Positions 1 through 11,400 of a stretch of 64,000 nucleotides of DNA are shown here, one piece after another. Origin of the DNA: Wuchereria bancrofti. Its lineage: Eukaryota; Nematoda; Chromadorea; Rhabditida; Onchocercidae. The translations under genes were made by a program, and so were the position numbers. How positions within the stretch are numbered: the stretch's first letter is position 1; every line of letters begins with the position of its first letter. Below the pieces are notes generated by a model that was not told where the DNA came from, did not search any database, and was given only the letters and a program-made list of their open reading frames with translations. The stretch covers positions 3,732,163 to 3,796,162 of the forward strand of contig SSBO01000009.1 in the NCBI GenBank assembly GCA_005281725.1, read 5' to 3'.

Positions 1-1093
1 AAGCCAAGGTTTTGGTACATAGCTTGAAAATGGGAAAGTTAGCTGTGTAATTGAAAGTGCTACCTGGCAATACACATTTTGTTACTTAATAAGTTAACGA
101 ATAGATAGGTGAAACGAAACTTTCCAAATTAACGACAGGAGAGAAAACAAACCTTCATGATGAAGCTATGTCGAAATATCAATAATGTGTAATTGACCAC
201 TACTGTCCACTATACTTATTGCATTTAAGTGGCTGGTGAATATGAAGTGACCTAATTTTATACTGAAATAGTCAATGAACTTGGAATGACCAACTTCTCA
301 AACCTTTGCTCACTTCTATGCATTCCTTCTCTTATCATTGAAACAGTTTATCGATAATTGTAAGAGATGATTTATCTGTTAAATACATACAGCATTTGTT
401 GAAAATTTAGAGGATCAAATAGATGGCACTGATTAATTAAATTTCAGTAGAAGAAAGGGAATGAATGAATAATAGAAAATAAATGAAAATCAACATAATT
501 TCAAGCACTGTCGGTTGTGCAATACGAATTAATGTGGTAATGTAGTAAATGGAATAAAATAAAATTTATGGAGGAAAATGTCTTCAAATATTTCATAATT
601 CCCATGAATATTTTCATATTTTTCCCCAATTTTTAAATTTTTAATTATATCGACGGTATATTAAAGTCAGTTTTGATGAAGAATAATGCCTTAACAAGAT
701 ACAAATTGAAAAAAATGCGATTAAAAAAAGGAAAGGAATTTCATTTTTTAAGTGTCGGATTTTTGAGAATTTTCAAGTCACAGTTTAATATCTTCAAATA
801 TGGGATAATATCGAACATGTATCCGTTAGATGTCACATTTGTCATCAAAATAATAATTTAACTTTCATTGTAAATGGATCGGTTAAAAATTTTTTCATTT
901 CCTACCACTAAATAAAAGTTATAACAACTATCAACGCTTGCATAGGATAAGCTAATGAATGAATTTCAAAAATATAGGATAATCTGAAGAAAGAAATTAC
1001 CGTTCATAGAGTAATCAGATATGCCCACAATAAGCCCTTTGAGTCAGTAAATTATCTTTGCTCAACTTCTTTTTGGTTATTTCTAATTATCAA
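1..1093. other. AT-rich stretch without a supported gene
   Basis: No exon chain, RNA gene or clear repeat was seen. The only long open frame on the + strand (673-861) is low-complexity AT-rich sequence without splice context. Confidence 0.5.
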
Positions 1094-2171
1094 ATGCTGA
1101 AAAGAGACGACAGTCAATATGAGGAAGTACCATCTGTGTTGGTAAAATACATTGACAAAGACGCTTTCATAAATGTTTTCTCCTTTTTTTATTTCATCCT
1201 ACACTTCTCAACTGAAAAAAAATGAGGGTTGAAAATAGAAAATGATATTTGATTTATTTATTTTTTTCAAAATTGCTGGTTTCACTGAAATGTTTTGAAG
1301 TGAAATTCTGTTGAGAAATTGAGAGAGGAATGGAATAATATCAAACTCCTTGGCTTATATTCTTCCACTCGGAGTGCTATCATTGTGATTATCATAGCTA
1401 TCTCATTAGTTGACACTTTTCTTATCCCATTTTAAGCCCAACCAATTATAAACTTCATTTTTTCACTCTTCCTTCTTTCTAGGGCAGTTCCTCTAGACAT
1501 AGTGTGCTGCCAAGTAGAAGTTCAAATATAGGCAAATGTTTCAGAGGTAACCAATGATACTATATGTCTTTTTCTGAGTAAAAAGTAAATTCACTGATAA
1601 TCAACTTTTTTTCGGAAAGAAACAAACAAAATTATAACTTTACCCCAATCTTTTATATGTTTACATAATCTACTTTAACTTTCTTCAAAAAAAGAAGAAA
1701 GTTAAATCAGCTTATCTGAAGGATTAAGGAAAGAATTGGTCATTTAATGATATAAAGAAATTACTTCATAAGAGAATAAAAGATTACTTAACCTTTTAAT
1801 GCTGTCGCGAGCCTCCAAATAACTTACAAAATATATCAAATAAAATTGTATTAATGTAAAACTGTTTCAAATTGCATCATGTAAGCAGTCATTATCTCAA
1901 CACTTTCATCTTCCCATTGTAGTTGTGCTCATCTGCTTGTCTAGACATTTTCAACTGGTAACAAAGGTATTTGCATTGTTTAATACGTTAAAAATTACTC
2001 CTTTATTCCAAATCAAATTTGCTTGCAGTGTCGAAATATTGTAAAGGTTTTCTAAGCTAATAGTCATTCTTTGAGAAACTACAATATTAAAACCCATTTC
2101 TTGCTATATAAAGAGTAAAGATCATCTAGGTGCTCTTGTTGCAAGTCAGCGCCCACTATATAAGGATTTAA
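1094..2171 (+). CDS. Small four-exon gene, function unknown (tentative)
   Basis: Four short exons join in phase: 1094-1141, 1483-1546, 1923-1957 and 2130-2171, giving 62 residues and a TAA stop. Donors are GTAAAA, GTAACC and GTAACA; the first two acceptors are TTTCTAG and CATTGTAG. The product starts with a charged stretch (MLKRDDSQYEEVP), then a Ser/Arg-rich stretch (exon 2) and a short hydrophobic end. No family is recognised. The last exon is the weakest, because its acceptor is ordinary and the coding signal is short; the real gene may run on, or the first three exons may belong to a longer transcript. The gene converges on the - strand gene ending at 2749. The exons stand out as GC-richer islands in AT-rich DNA. 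Confidence 0.42.
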
Positions 2172-2202
2172 ATCCTTTGTCTTCATCAGTTTTTCCAGTT
2201 TT

Positions 2203-2425
2203 TCTTTACCAGTAAGCTACAGTTCAGCTGCTCTCCCTTACTCACAATTCAATTCATTTTCCCATCAGTTTATTCATTTTTTTCATTATTCACTACGAAG
2301 TTACCATTATTGTTGCTATAGGTTAATACCTATATATTATGGTTACTAGCAAATAAAATCGTTACAACAGACCTATCATTCATTCAACTCATTCGTCTCT
2401 ACCAACTACAATAACAAACAAGGAA
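2203..2425. repeat. Direct repeat copy 1 (partner 3052-3265)
   Basis: About 200 bp is repeated in the same orientation at 3052-3265. The first 70 or so bases are almost identical (shared TACCAGTAAGCTACAG core); the rest matches with small indels up to a shared CTACAATAACAAA end. Copy 1 lies between the two converging genes. Confidence 0.85.
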
Positions 2426-2748
2426 GGCTCTTGAGCATACGAAAGTCCAATTCGACTCTAAACCACAAGTTATATTCAGACTGAACCCAAATTTCATGAC
2501 AAATGCAAGGTAACTTGATGGCGTCCATAAAAAAAGACATAAAAGACGTTGTATGATACGGATGAAAGGAAAAAACTTTACAGTTCACATGTGCAGTAAA
2601 AGACAAATTGAAATTGAACTCTTTAGTAATAATTGGGTTTATGTCACAAAGAAAAAAGTAATTTTACTGTTATTAATATTCATGGAATATAAGAATAAAT
2701 AGCATAAACAGAACAAGTTAAATAAGAAATTTAATTTAAACTATGAAA

Positions 2749-3793
2749 CTAAAGAGCATGAAGTTGCGTTTGATGGGAAAAGGTAATTTCGGTAGATGTC
2801 AGCTGTTCTGCTCCACTTCTATGGACACTGTTTTCTGGCGTATGTGACACTTTTTCCTTCGGTGCATTACTTGCGTCTTCATTCATTTCTTTTCCTTTTT
2901 CCGATATTTTATTAACTGGCGAAACTTTTCTAGCGTTTTGTTCTTGCTGCTGTTGTCGTCGACGTGGCGGTCTTAGTAGATGATGATGTCTGCGGTGAAA
3001 TGCCTTAAAATGTTACACGCTGCTAAAAAAGGAAAATTTGTTTCTCAGTATTTCTTTACCAGTAAGCTACAGTTCAGCTGCTCTCCCTTACTCACAATTC
3101 AATTCATTTTCCCATCAATTTATTCATTTTCTTCATCTCATTCTTAGATACTCTACGAAATTATCAGTATTGTTGCTATAGATTAATATCTATATATTGT
3201 GAATAAAATCGTACAACAGACCTTTCATTTAACGCATTCGTCTCTACTAACTACAATAACAAAAAGCTTATTAATGTAACAAATCTTACAAGTAGTAAAC
3301 TAATCAATAAAATAATATACCTTAACTTTTACATCATCAAAAAATGGATCACATCGAATATTCACACGATCCGGTGCTTCATCAGGCACAAATTCCATTA
3401 ATTCAACCTCATCTGCTTGTGTTTCTTCCAGTCCTAATTTCATGCTTTTTGACATCCTAATAGTTGTGAAATATTTGCATATCACTCTGAAAGCTAGCAA
3501 TTAAACATCTAACAAATAATTATTAGCTTTCAATTACTAAAATAGATTGTCTTTACGACATGATTGCAACTTTCTTATCAATTTTGGGAGGGAAAAAGCA
3601 TAACTTACGGATGACAAAACCAGAAATAAACAAGCGGTAAAATGCAACAACTTAACAGCATTCCACCACTAATCAAATATGTATGTGTTAATGATAAAGT
3701 TGCTAAAGCTTTTGCGTGTTCATCCGCTGAAAATACGTGAGCGAAAACGGCTGTTATATTATTAGAGTTGCTAAAAGTTTTGACATATTCCAT
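2749..3793 (-). CDS. Single-pass membrane protein, family unknown
   Basis: Three exons on the - strand join in phase: 3609-3793 (ATG at 3793, donor GTAAGT), 3321-3486 (acceptor TTTCAG, donor GTATAT) and 2749-3003 (acceptor TTTTAAG, TAG stop at 2749-2751), giving 201 residues. Residues 1-36 are polar with an Asn-rich start, about 37-59 form one hydrophobic membrane segment with two adjacent Cys, then comes an acidic stretch and a His/Arg/Gln-rich C-terminal region. There is no obvious cleavable signal, so the tail is probably cytosolic; topology is inferred. A start upstream of 3793 is possible because no trans-splice acceptor lies close to the ATG; instead a near-perfect hairpin (3799-3842) abuts it. 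The second intron holds copy 2 of the 200-bp direct repeat. No known domain is seen. Confidence 0.72.
3052..3265. repeat. Direct repeat copy 2, inside an intron
   Basis: This is the second copy of the 2203-2425 repeat, in the same orientation, lying in the second intron (3004-3320) of the - strand gene. It differs from copy 1 mainly by a small insertion after the first 80 bp and by scattered substitutions. Confidence 0.85.
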
Positions 3794-3798
3794 CAAAT

Positions 3799-3842
3799 AT
3801 TGAAATTATTTAATGATAGTTATATCATTGAATAATTTCAAT
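3799..3842. repeat. Inverted repeat (20-bp arms, 4-nt loop) next to a start codon
   Basis: 3799-3818 and 3823-3842 are reverse complements with one mismatch and a GTTA loop. The hairpin begins 6 nt upstream of the ATG at 3793 of the - strand gene, so it would lie in the 5' leader or core promoter. Confidence 0.8.
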
Positions 3843-4125
3843 GTGCGGTATTTCCTGATTATTTTTTGTTTATATAGCATCATCGTGAGATGAACTTTTT
3901 GAATATACCAGTTAAACATTAACGATATGATATATTCTCATATTTATTACTACGTAGATTGAATTGATTACCAGACAATCGATAAGATTTAAATAATATA
4001 AAATATACGATACAGATATCTCTTATTGAATGTGGTATTTCTTGATTTTCAATTGTAATCATCTTAATTATTCGGAATATTTTTTGTTTATATCGCACCA
4101 ATATGAGACGAACTTTTTTATTCTG
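3840..4125. repeat. Pair of diverged direct repeats
   Basis: The stretch 3841-3902 (GTATTTCCTGATT, then ATTTTTTGTTTATAT and GAACTTTTT) recurs at about 4030-4120 with an insertion of about 30 bp and several substitutions. It looks like an old dispersed repeat; no coding capacity is seen. Confidence 0.55.
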
Positions 4126-4971
4126 GCTAAAATTAAAATATTTTGATAAGGATTTATCTATTTTCTTGTTGCTAAAAGCTTCATTTTCAGTACATCGTTA
4201 ATCCTACCTTCCTACAATTTTTTTTATGTGTAACCTTTTATACCAATTAATGACCTATTCATCCGATGGTCATCTTTTTTCTACTTCCTTATATATTTTA
4301 AAAATTCATTTACATAAATTTTGTAACTTACTCTGGAACTGAGATTAATTACTATTCAGATATAATATCATTAAAAGCGTTAATAGTTATTATTAAAGCA
4401 TCAAAAGGAACAGACCGTTCAAAAAAATATTATTTCTAGAAATAAGAATAATTTACAAGCTTTACTTCCATGCAAATTAAATTCAAACCTTTTGTTTATG
4501 CAAATATAAAAAAGTTTAGACAATTCAATGTTACCATGATAATGAGAGGTGATGTATCAAAAAGGATTGCAAAATTGTCATTAGTATGCAGTAATCAGAG
4601 ATTCGAAGGTGACATATTATTTGTTTTAAGCTTTATTTTGGATTGAATCAGTTGTATGTTAGTAAATCGATTGATTTTTATATCGAATCATTTGGTTAGA
4701 AATTAATAGCTGCATGCTAATCTAAGCATATTTTTTGCTTCACTTTCAAGCACTATACATGTTCAGATATTTGAACAGCTAGATGAAAAGTGCTCATTAA
4801 TTGCAATTAACTGCTTAATTAATCAATTCAAGTGCTATTGAAACAATTTCAATGGAACTTCTTACACTATTTCTTACTATCCTGCTTGTTTCATTCTGCT
4901 TGCCATATTTAGGAAAGTCTGAAATTACTCTACGATAGATTTAAACTGTCATTTGATTTCAAAAAACTCGG

Positions 4972-5113
4972 GAACTCTGAGATTAATTTGTTTGTTAGTA
5001 AATCATATTGGGAGAATTCTAAAATTGATCTACATGACACTAAAGCATACCGGAAGAACTCTGAGATCGATTTGTTTGCTAGTAAATCATAGCGGAGGAA
5101 TCTAAAATTGATC
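4972..5113. repeat. 84-bp-period tandem duplication
   Basis: 4972-5030 and 5056-5113 are near-identical (shared GAACTCTGAGAT start and AAAATTGATC end) with a period of about 84 bp. The open frame on the - strand here (4930-5115) simply reflects this repeat. Confidence 0.75.
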
Positions 5114-5414
5114 ATATCATGAGAGCTGTTTCAATCTCGCACTATACGTGTGAATTCGATTCAACCAAATTCATTAGAGGAAAACCTCGAGAGAATAAGA
5201 TTTTTTGATGGGAATTGAGTGTTACGCACGTGAATATAACGTGAGCTATTTGCGTTGTTCACGACAGTATATTATTGCTCAGTTTTTGATAATTTAATTT
5301 AATCAAAAATTTTATTATCAAATTACATAATGCAAAAAAAATAGATGAAAAAAAAATACTAAAATAATGTCATATTTTAGTTTTTAGTTCAAACAATTAT
5401 TTACATTGTTTGAC

Positions 5415-8400
5415 TTAGGTCTTTTCTGGCGTACCTTCTGCACCCTGTAAGTTGACCTGAACATTGCGTTCACCTCCAGCTGTTATAAGATCACTACTGG
5501 ATGACGAAGACTTCTTTTTCTCTGTAGTTGATGCAACTGCACCGCCCAATTGTCCAACTGCTGCAGCAATAAACTTTGCTTGTCTCTTTGCCTCCGTCTC
5601 CTGCTCGATTACTTTTTTTCTACGGCGTAACAGATTAAGTTCTGGAAATGAAATTTAGTAGTTACTTTTCCTCATTAATTACTGGACTGCTTAGAAATTG
5701 TCACAACTTAGTCAAAGATTTACGTTATCACTATTCAAATATCTTAATTTTGTAAGTTATTAACAAACATACTTCGCAAACGTCGACGTGCACGATCACG
5801 TAGCTTACGCTTCTTACGATGTTTTAAAATGCCCATTTTAATCTTGTAGCGACGTCGCGCAGGTATAATATGTGCTCGATGATAAATAACAAGAATGATT
5901 AAAATCAATAAAAGTAGCATATCCAAAACGGAAACTTTTAGTATAAATGCCATAAAAAAAGGCCTGTAAATAAATAAATTACATTAAAATAATACCAGTA
6001 ACTATTAACGAGGAATGGAATTTATGTCCAACACTTTACCATCTTAGTTATAGCTGACTGCAGAAAGCAGAGGTTAAGGGCATCGAGATTCACTCGAAAT
6101 ATCATCATTTCACGAATCAATGATATGCTAGTTTAAGAAGTCTTCTTTGCTTTATCGCTAATGAATCTTAAAAAATACAAAAAGGAAATATGCAGAGAAA
6201 AAGTGTCTTATAATGATACTTACGCATTAACAAGTCGACATTTTTGAGTATGAAATTCTGGCCTTTCAATAATTTCACTTTCTATTCCAAACGCAGCTTC
6301 TGAAATCATCAATTTTGAAAGATATTCTAATAAATTTAACATTTTTTGCGTTAATTTATGTCAATGATAAAGAGGAAAGATTTAGCATAGTGCTAACAAG
6401 TAAATAAGCATGCTGCAATACGTGAACAACTTATCTCACGTTTTCACATCTGCACATCATAACAACATTGTGTTTCTTTTACGTAAGTATTGAATTCAAT
6501 AATATATTTCATAAAAAGTTGAATAAGGTATTACTTTCAAAATCTTGTTTAGCTACAGCTTTGGTCACAGCTACCGTATCATTCGTTCGTTCTTCTACTG
6601 CTTCTATTTCAGAATGCAAAACATACGCTGCCTCACTAGAACAGAAAAAAAAAAGTTAACAGAAAAAAAGTTTCTTTTAAAAAAAATTAGTGAGAAAGTG
6701 TAAAATGATGTAAATTATTACGAAACTATAATTAAGTCAGCTTTTACTGATTTAAAAAGAGCAAAATAAACGATACTTACGCCTCTCGATACAAAATCCT
6801 CCCGGTGTATATACCAATAGTATCAAATGTGGTGTTGAAGGTTATTTTTATGCTAAAATTTCTACTTTTGTATCAAATACGCTGTTGCAAAGATAATAAT
6901 ATACCTTTTAACTTCTTAGATACATATGAGTTTTTTGAGATCATATAAACAAATTATATAAAATATATTTTTGTATTAAAGATAATGTATGCGTAGTTTG
7001 CTTATATATTTTCAATTTCATTCAAATGTAACTGAGTTTTTTCTACTTCATTTTTATCACTTTTAATTCAAAAATGATGAAACAAATGATTACACCAATC
7101 AATTACACTCTTCAAAAACAATCACAAACTATACTTACTCGCTAGGATTTTCTACACTTAAAACTGAGGCTCCTTTGGGATCGCTGCAAATTATGAGGCA
7201 TTGTAATATTACTGGAGCATTTAAGATTAAAAACTGTTCTATTAAGCAATTTTTAAATTAAAATTAATGAAGAATTTAATTTTTTAAATCCTTTAGATTA
7301 CTGCAAGAAATCTTCAAGATGCATGTAATAAATGAACTTTCTATATGATTAGAAATTAAATGTTGCATAATTCATTGGCGAAAAAGTACTAAGAAAAAAA
7401 ATTTCCATGACTAACTGGTAAAGAACATATGGGAAGGATGTAGAGTAGATGAAATTAGACAAAAACTTTTCATTTTGAACATGTTTCAAGGCATCAGTAA
7501 TTATCGTATTCGGTGTCACTAGCACAGTTTTAGTTTTGCGCCTCATCACGTAAACTACTCCAGGAACCGCTTCATCATACATCGCTGAGGAGATTTCAAA
7601 ATCGCAAGGATACTAAAAAATATTTCAAAATATTTTTAAAAAAAATCAACTCATAAGAGTTGGATTTTGTTACTATTCTTCCATAACAATGACTCCAAAT
7701 CTCCTTTAATCAAATCTCCTATAATCCACACTAAGAAGAACGCTTAATATTTATTAATTAGTTACTAATTACTAGTTAGTTAGAATGTGCTTGAGTGATA
7801 TTTCGATATCAAAAACCACACAGTACCGTTGAAGTAATTCATACTACGATCATTTCTAAAAAAATGAATTTCAAGAATGATTTGAAAATTATGAAGTTAT
7901 AAAATATAAAATTTTATGAAAGACTTTATTGTTTACGTTTGCCAAATGTAATAAAATTATCATTTTAAAGAAATATTTCAATGAGCACAAGTAAAGATAA
8001 AAACATAGAGACGGAAAAGAATAAAATATAAAAAAGTAATTTGAATGAGCTAACCTTCATGAATTTTTTATATGATACCTGAAAAATGAAACAGTTGAAG
8101 TATTAAAATTCCAGCACATTTATGCGATGATATATTCTCCTTCCGTCATTTCCGTGTGGTATAAAAAGGACTTACCGCTAATGCAGGAAATGGTAAGTCT
8201 TTAATGTCTTTTTGTACACTCTTTGTAATTTTTCGTCTTCTGAAGTGATACTTGCATTCCGTACGTGGCTTATGCTGATAATACGTGTACTCATCAATAT
8301 TATGAATGGTATCAAATGTATTAAGTGCAATAGTGAATGAATTATTTTTCTCGAATTCCGAATCAATCAAATTATGCGTGTAAGCAACAACTTCTGATCT

Positions 8401-11400
8401 AAAAAGAATTTCGTAAATTTTTTAGAAATTTGCATCTTACTAAAATTTACTTAGCAGTTGCTTGATATTATTACTGACCAGAAAACTGTTAACAATGAAG
8501 TAAAAAAAAGCTGCTCCAACCAAATATTCTACTGAAATTACTTAAAATATAAATTCTAATTACGTATAATACAAAAATCAAACAAGTTTTGCTTACGTCA
8601 TCTTATGCTACAGCAATATCATAAACTTATGTCGCAGATATGACTGTATTTAATTTATTTTTTCTTATATCTACTGAAAACACAAACAAACTTATATCAG
8701 AGATATAAGAAAGAAAATTCACTCCTTGATCCCTTTTTCAATATCCGTGTAATCAATGGATACTTTGATTCGTACTGCTTCAACATTTATGCCATCTTTA
8801 GTACGCAGAACAGTTATATATGAATCCAGAAGAATTGCACGCATCTTATACGATTTATCGCATCCTAAAATTCTTTTTTTTTTTTTGTTAAAAAAAACAA
8901 TGGTCACTTAAAACTTCTGATTTTATAGAAAAAAGAAAAAATAACGGTCCAGTCAATTTTTAGAAAATATTAAATCAAAAAAAATTAAATTATCTTAACA
9001 AAAATATCAAAATATAGTATTCTATTTTGGTTTTGTATGATATTATCAGGACAGAATTCTAATAAAGATGATGAAATGCTTACCATTGCCTTTCAAATTT
9101 ACTTTCTCGAAGTCTTCAAATTTCAATATCACAAAAACGGTACAGTTGACTACTCCGTAGAACGATATCGGATATTTCTCTGTTTTTTTCCGGAATAATT
9201 CTATATATCTAAATCAATTTAATAAAATAGTTTAAACTAATAATTAGATAATTAACTCAATGCTATGTGTTACTACTCGAATTCTCAATTCAAGTCAATT
9301 TAATGTGCTAATTTAGAACATATTTTTAAGCGAATAGTTTATCACATTGTCAAAATGATAAGGTTATTGATGTTGCGTTGATTGTCAAAAGAAGCGAAAA
9401 TGAAGGAAACTGAAAGGGTGACTTACTCATTTTCGACGTATTCAATGGGAAAATATAAAAGCGCTTTGACATAATTGCCATAGTTAGTCAATATTTTTGT
9501 ATGGGTAACGATTTTTAGACTTGAGCTGAAAAGATAAAACGGAAAGATAACCATAGTTAAATAGTGATAAGAATTCGAAATACCAATAAGAACTTAACAT
9601 TATTTTCTATTTTGATCGTTAAAAACTAAATTAGATGCTTAACATAATCCGATATTTAACCTATTTTAGATTTGAAACAGATTTGAAACAATTTTTTTTC
9701 TGTTACCTATCTCATAAATTTAATTTTTTCTTTTCGTTTTATTAATTTATTATTTTTTCATCAATTGCTTTCTTTCGCTGCTTGTAGCTTTAGTAATTGG
9801 ATTTATAAGAGAAAGAAATAAGGTTACTTACTTTATAATTTCATATTTCATCTCGATGGTTTTATCCCTTGAAAATATCTCATATTAAAGTTGGCCAAAA
9901 TGATTAAATCCATAATAGCAAAGTAATAGAGTTATACCAAGTTGGAAATTAAAGGCATTTAAATTGTATCGCAGATTTAGCTTCTGGTAAACAGCAAACA
10001 AAGAACGTTTAAAGTTTATCAATGATGCCTTCGATATTCTAAGAGCTTCTACCGGTACAAAATAATTTCTGCAAGGAACAAATGATAAAAGAAAGGTAAA
10101 ACAAACTTTTCATTATAAAATAATGTCCGGCCATTTCGAAGGTGAAGCGGCCATTGGCTTTCGATGCCTTCGAATGGTTTTAGGATTCCACGATAATTGT
10201 CAAATCGATTCTGAAAACATATTAATAAATTGATGAAAATTATTTGCTATCAGAGATTATCAATCATCGGATAACTTTAACTTTAATGGTGATGCATTGA
10301 ATGATTATCAGTATCTCAATTTTTTCTTAATAATTTCATGGCCATTTGCAAGTTATCACACGCAGAATGCAGCACTACACTGCAACGATATGTAAGATAT
10401 GGCGCAATGGGACAACATGGTAATTTCTAGCACTATTTTGAACAAGGCAATGCACAATTTGTAAGCTAAAACACGAAAATTTTTAAATGGAAATTTGTTC
10501 ATTGGATTACAAACTGGCCAAGAAAAGACTGCTTTGGGCCTTTTTTTCGAAAACAATTCTTTGATTGGGATAATAAAATAATCGAAAAAACAATTTTTAT
10601 TACCAAGTTGCCTTTAGTAATTTAACAGCAACAATTATTTAACTAATTTCATGTTCAAAAAAGAAAAAACACTAAAAATTTTTTGGAAAATAAAAGAAGG
10701 AGGAAGTTGCTTAGAAATTTGCAAGAATTAAAATGAAAATTTGAGAAATACGTGAAGCAGAATAATTGATAAAAGAGGTAATTAACCAGCTTTGGATCCG
10801 GATAACTTTTTAAAACTCCATCATGATTAAAAGTAAGCTTCAGTTCATGTGCTGTAGAGGTGTCAATAAAAAAGATCAGTTTGGCATGCTTCGCATTATA
10901 ATCAACCTTTCGGCACTTTTTTTTTAGTGTCTTGACAATAGTCATATCATCTTTTTTTAAATAGATAACTTTAATACCATTCCTAAAGAAGAATCATTCA
11001 TTAATTCCATTTCACTTTTTTCATTATAACATTTAGAGTCAAATATTCCAAAACAAAATTATGAAATTTATTTTACTATCTAACTATAACAAACAGTCAT
11101 TTCTTATTTTATTTTACTATCATTTCACTATTTTTTCTCTACTTTTCTTTGTCGGAAATATTATCAGATCAAAAATATTGTCAGATATGGATTAAACGTA
11201 TGTGAAATATTTCTTAACCAGAAAAAAAAAGACTTCATTTTCACTTCTTTTTTGAAAAATTAAGTATCATTTTCTTATATTTTTGATAGTATCACATTAA
11301 TTACGACATGAAAATTGATTAAATACAGACATTTACATACAAGACTGATAACAAGCCATATTGATGATAATATCAGGAAAACTTTCTATTCACAAACCAT

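Noticed and set aside
5744..5953. MAFIL... frame as an independent small membrane-protein gene
   Set aside because: Its acceptor and phase fit as exon 24 of the large gene through a GTCAGC donor at 6058; a separate gene remains possible but is less economical.
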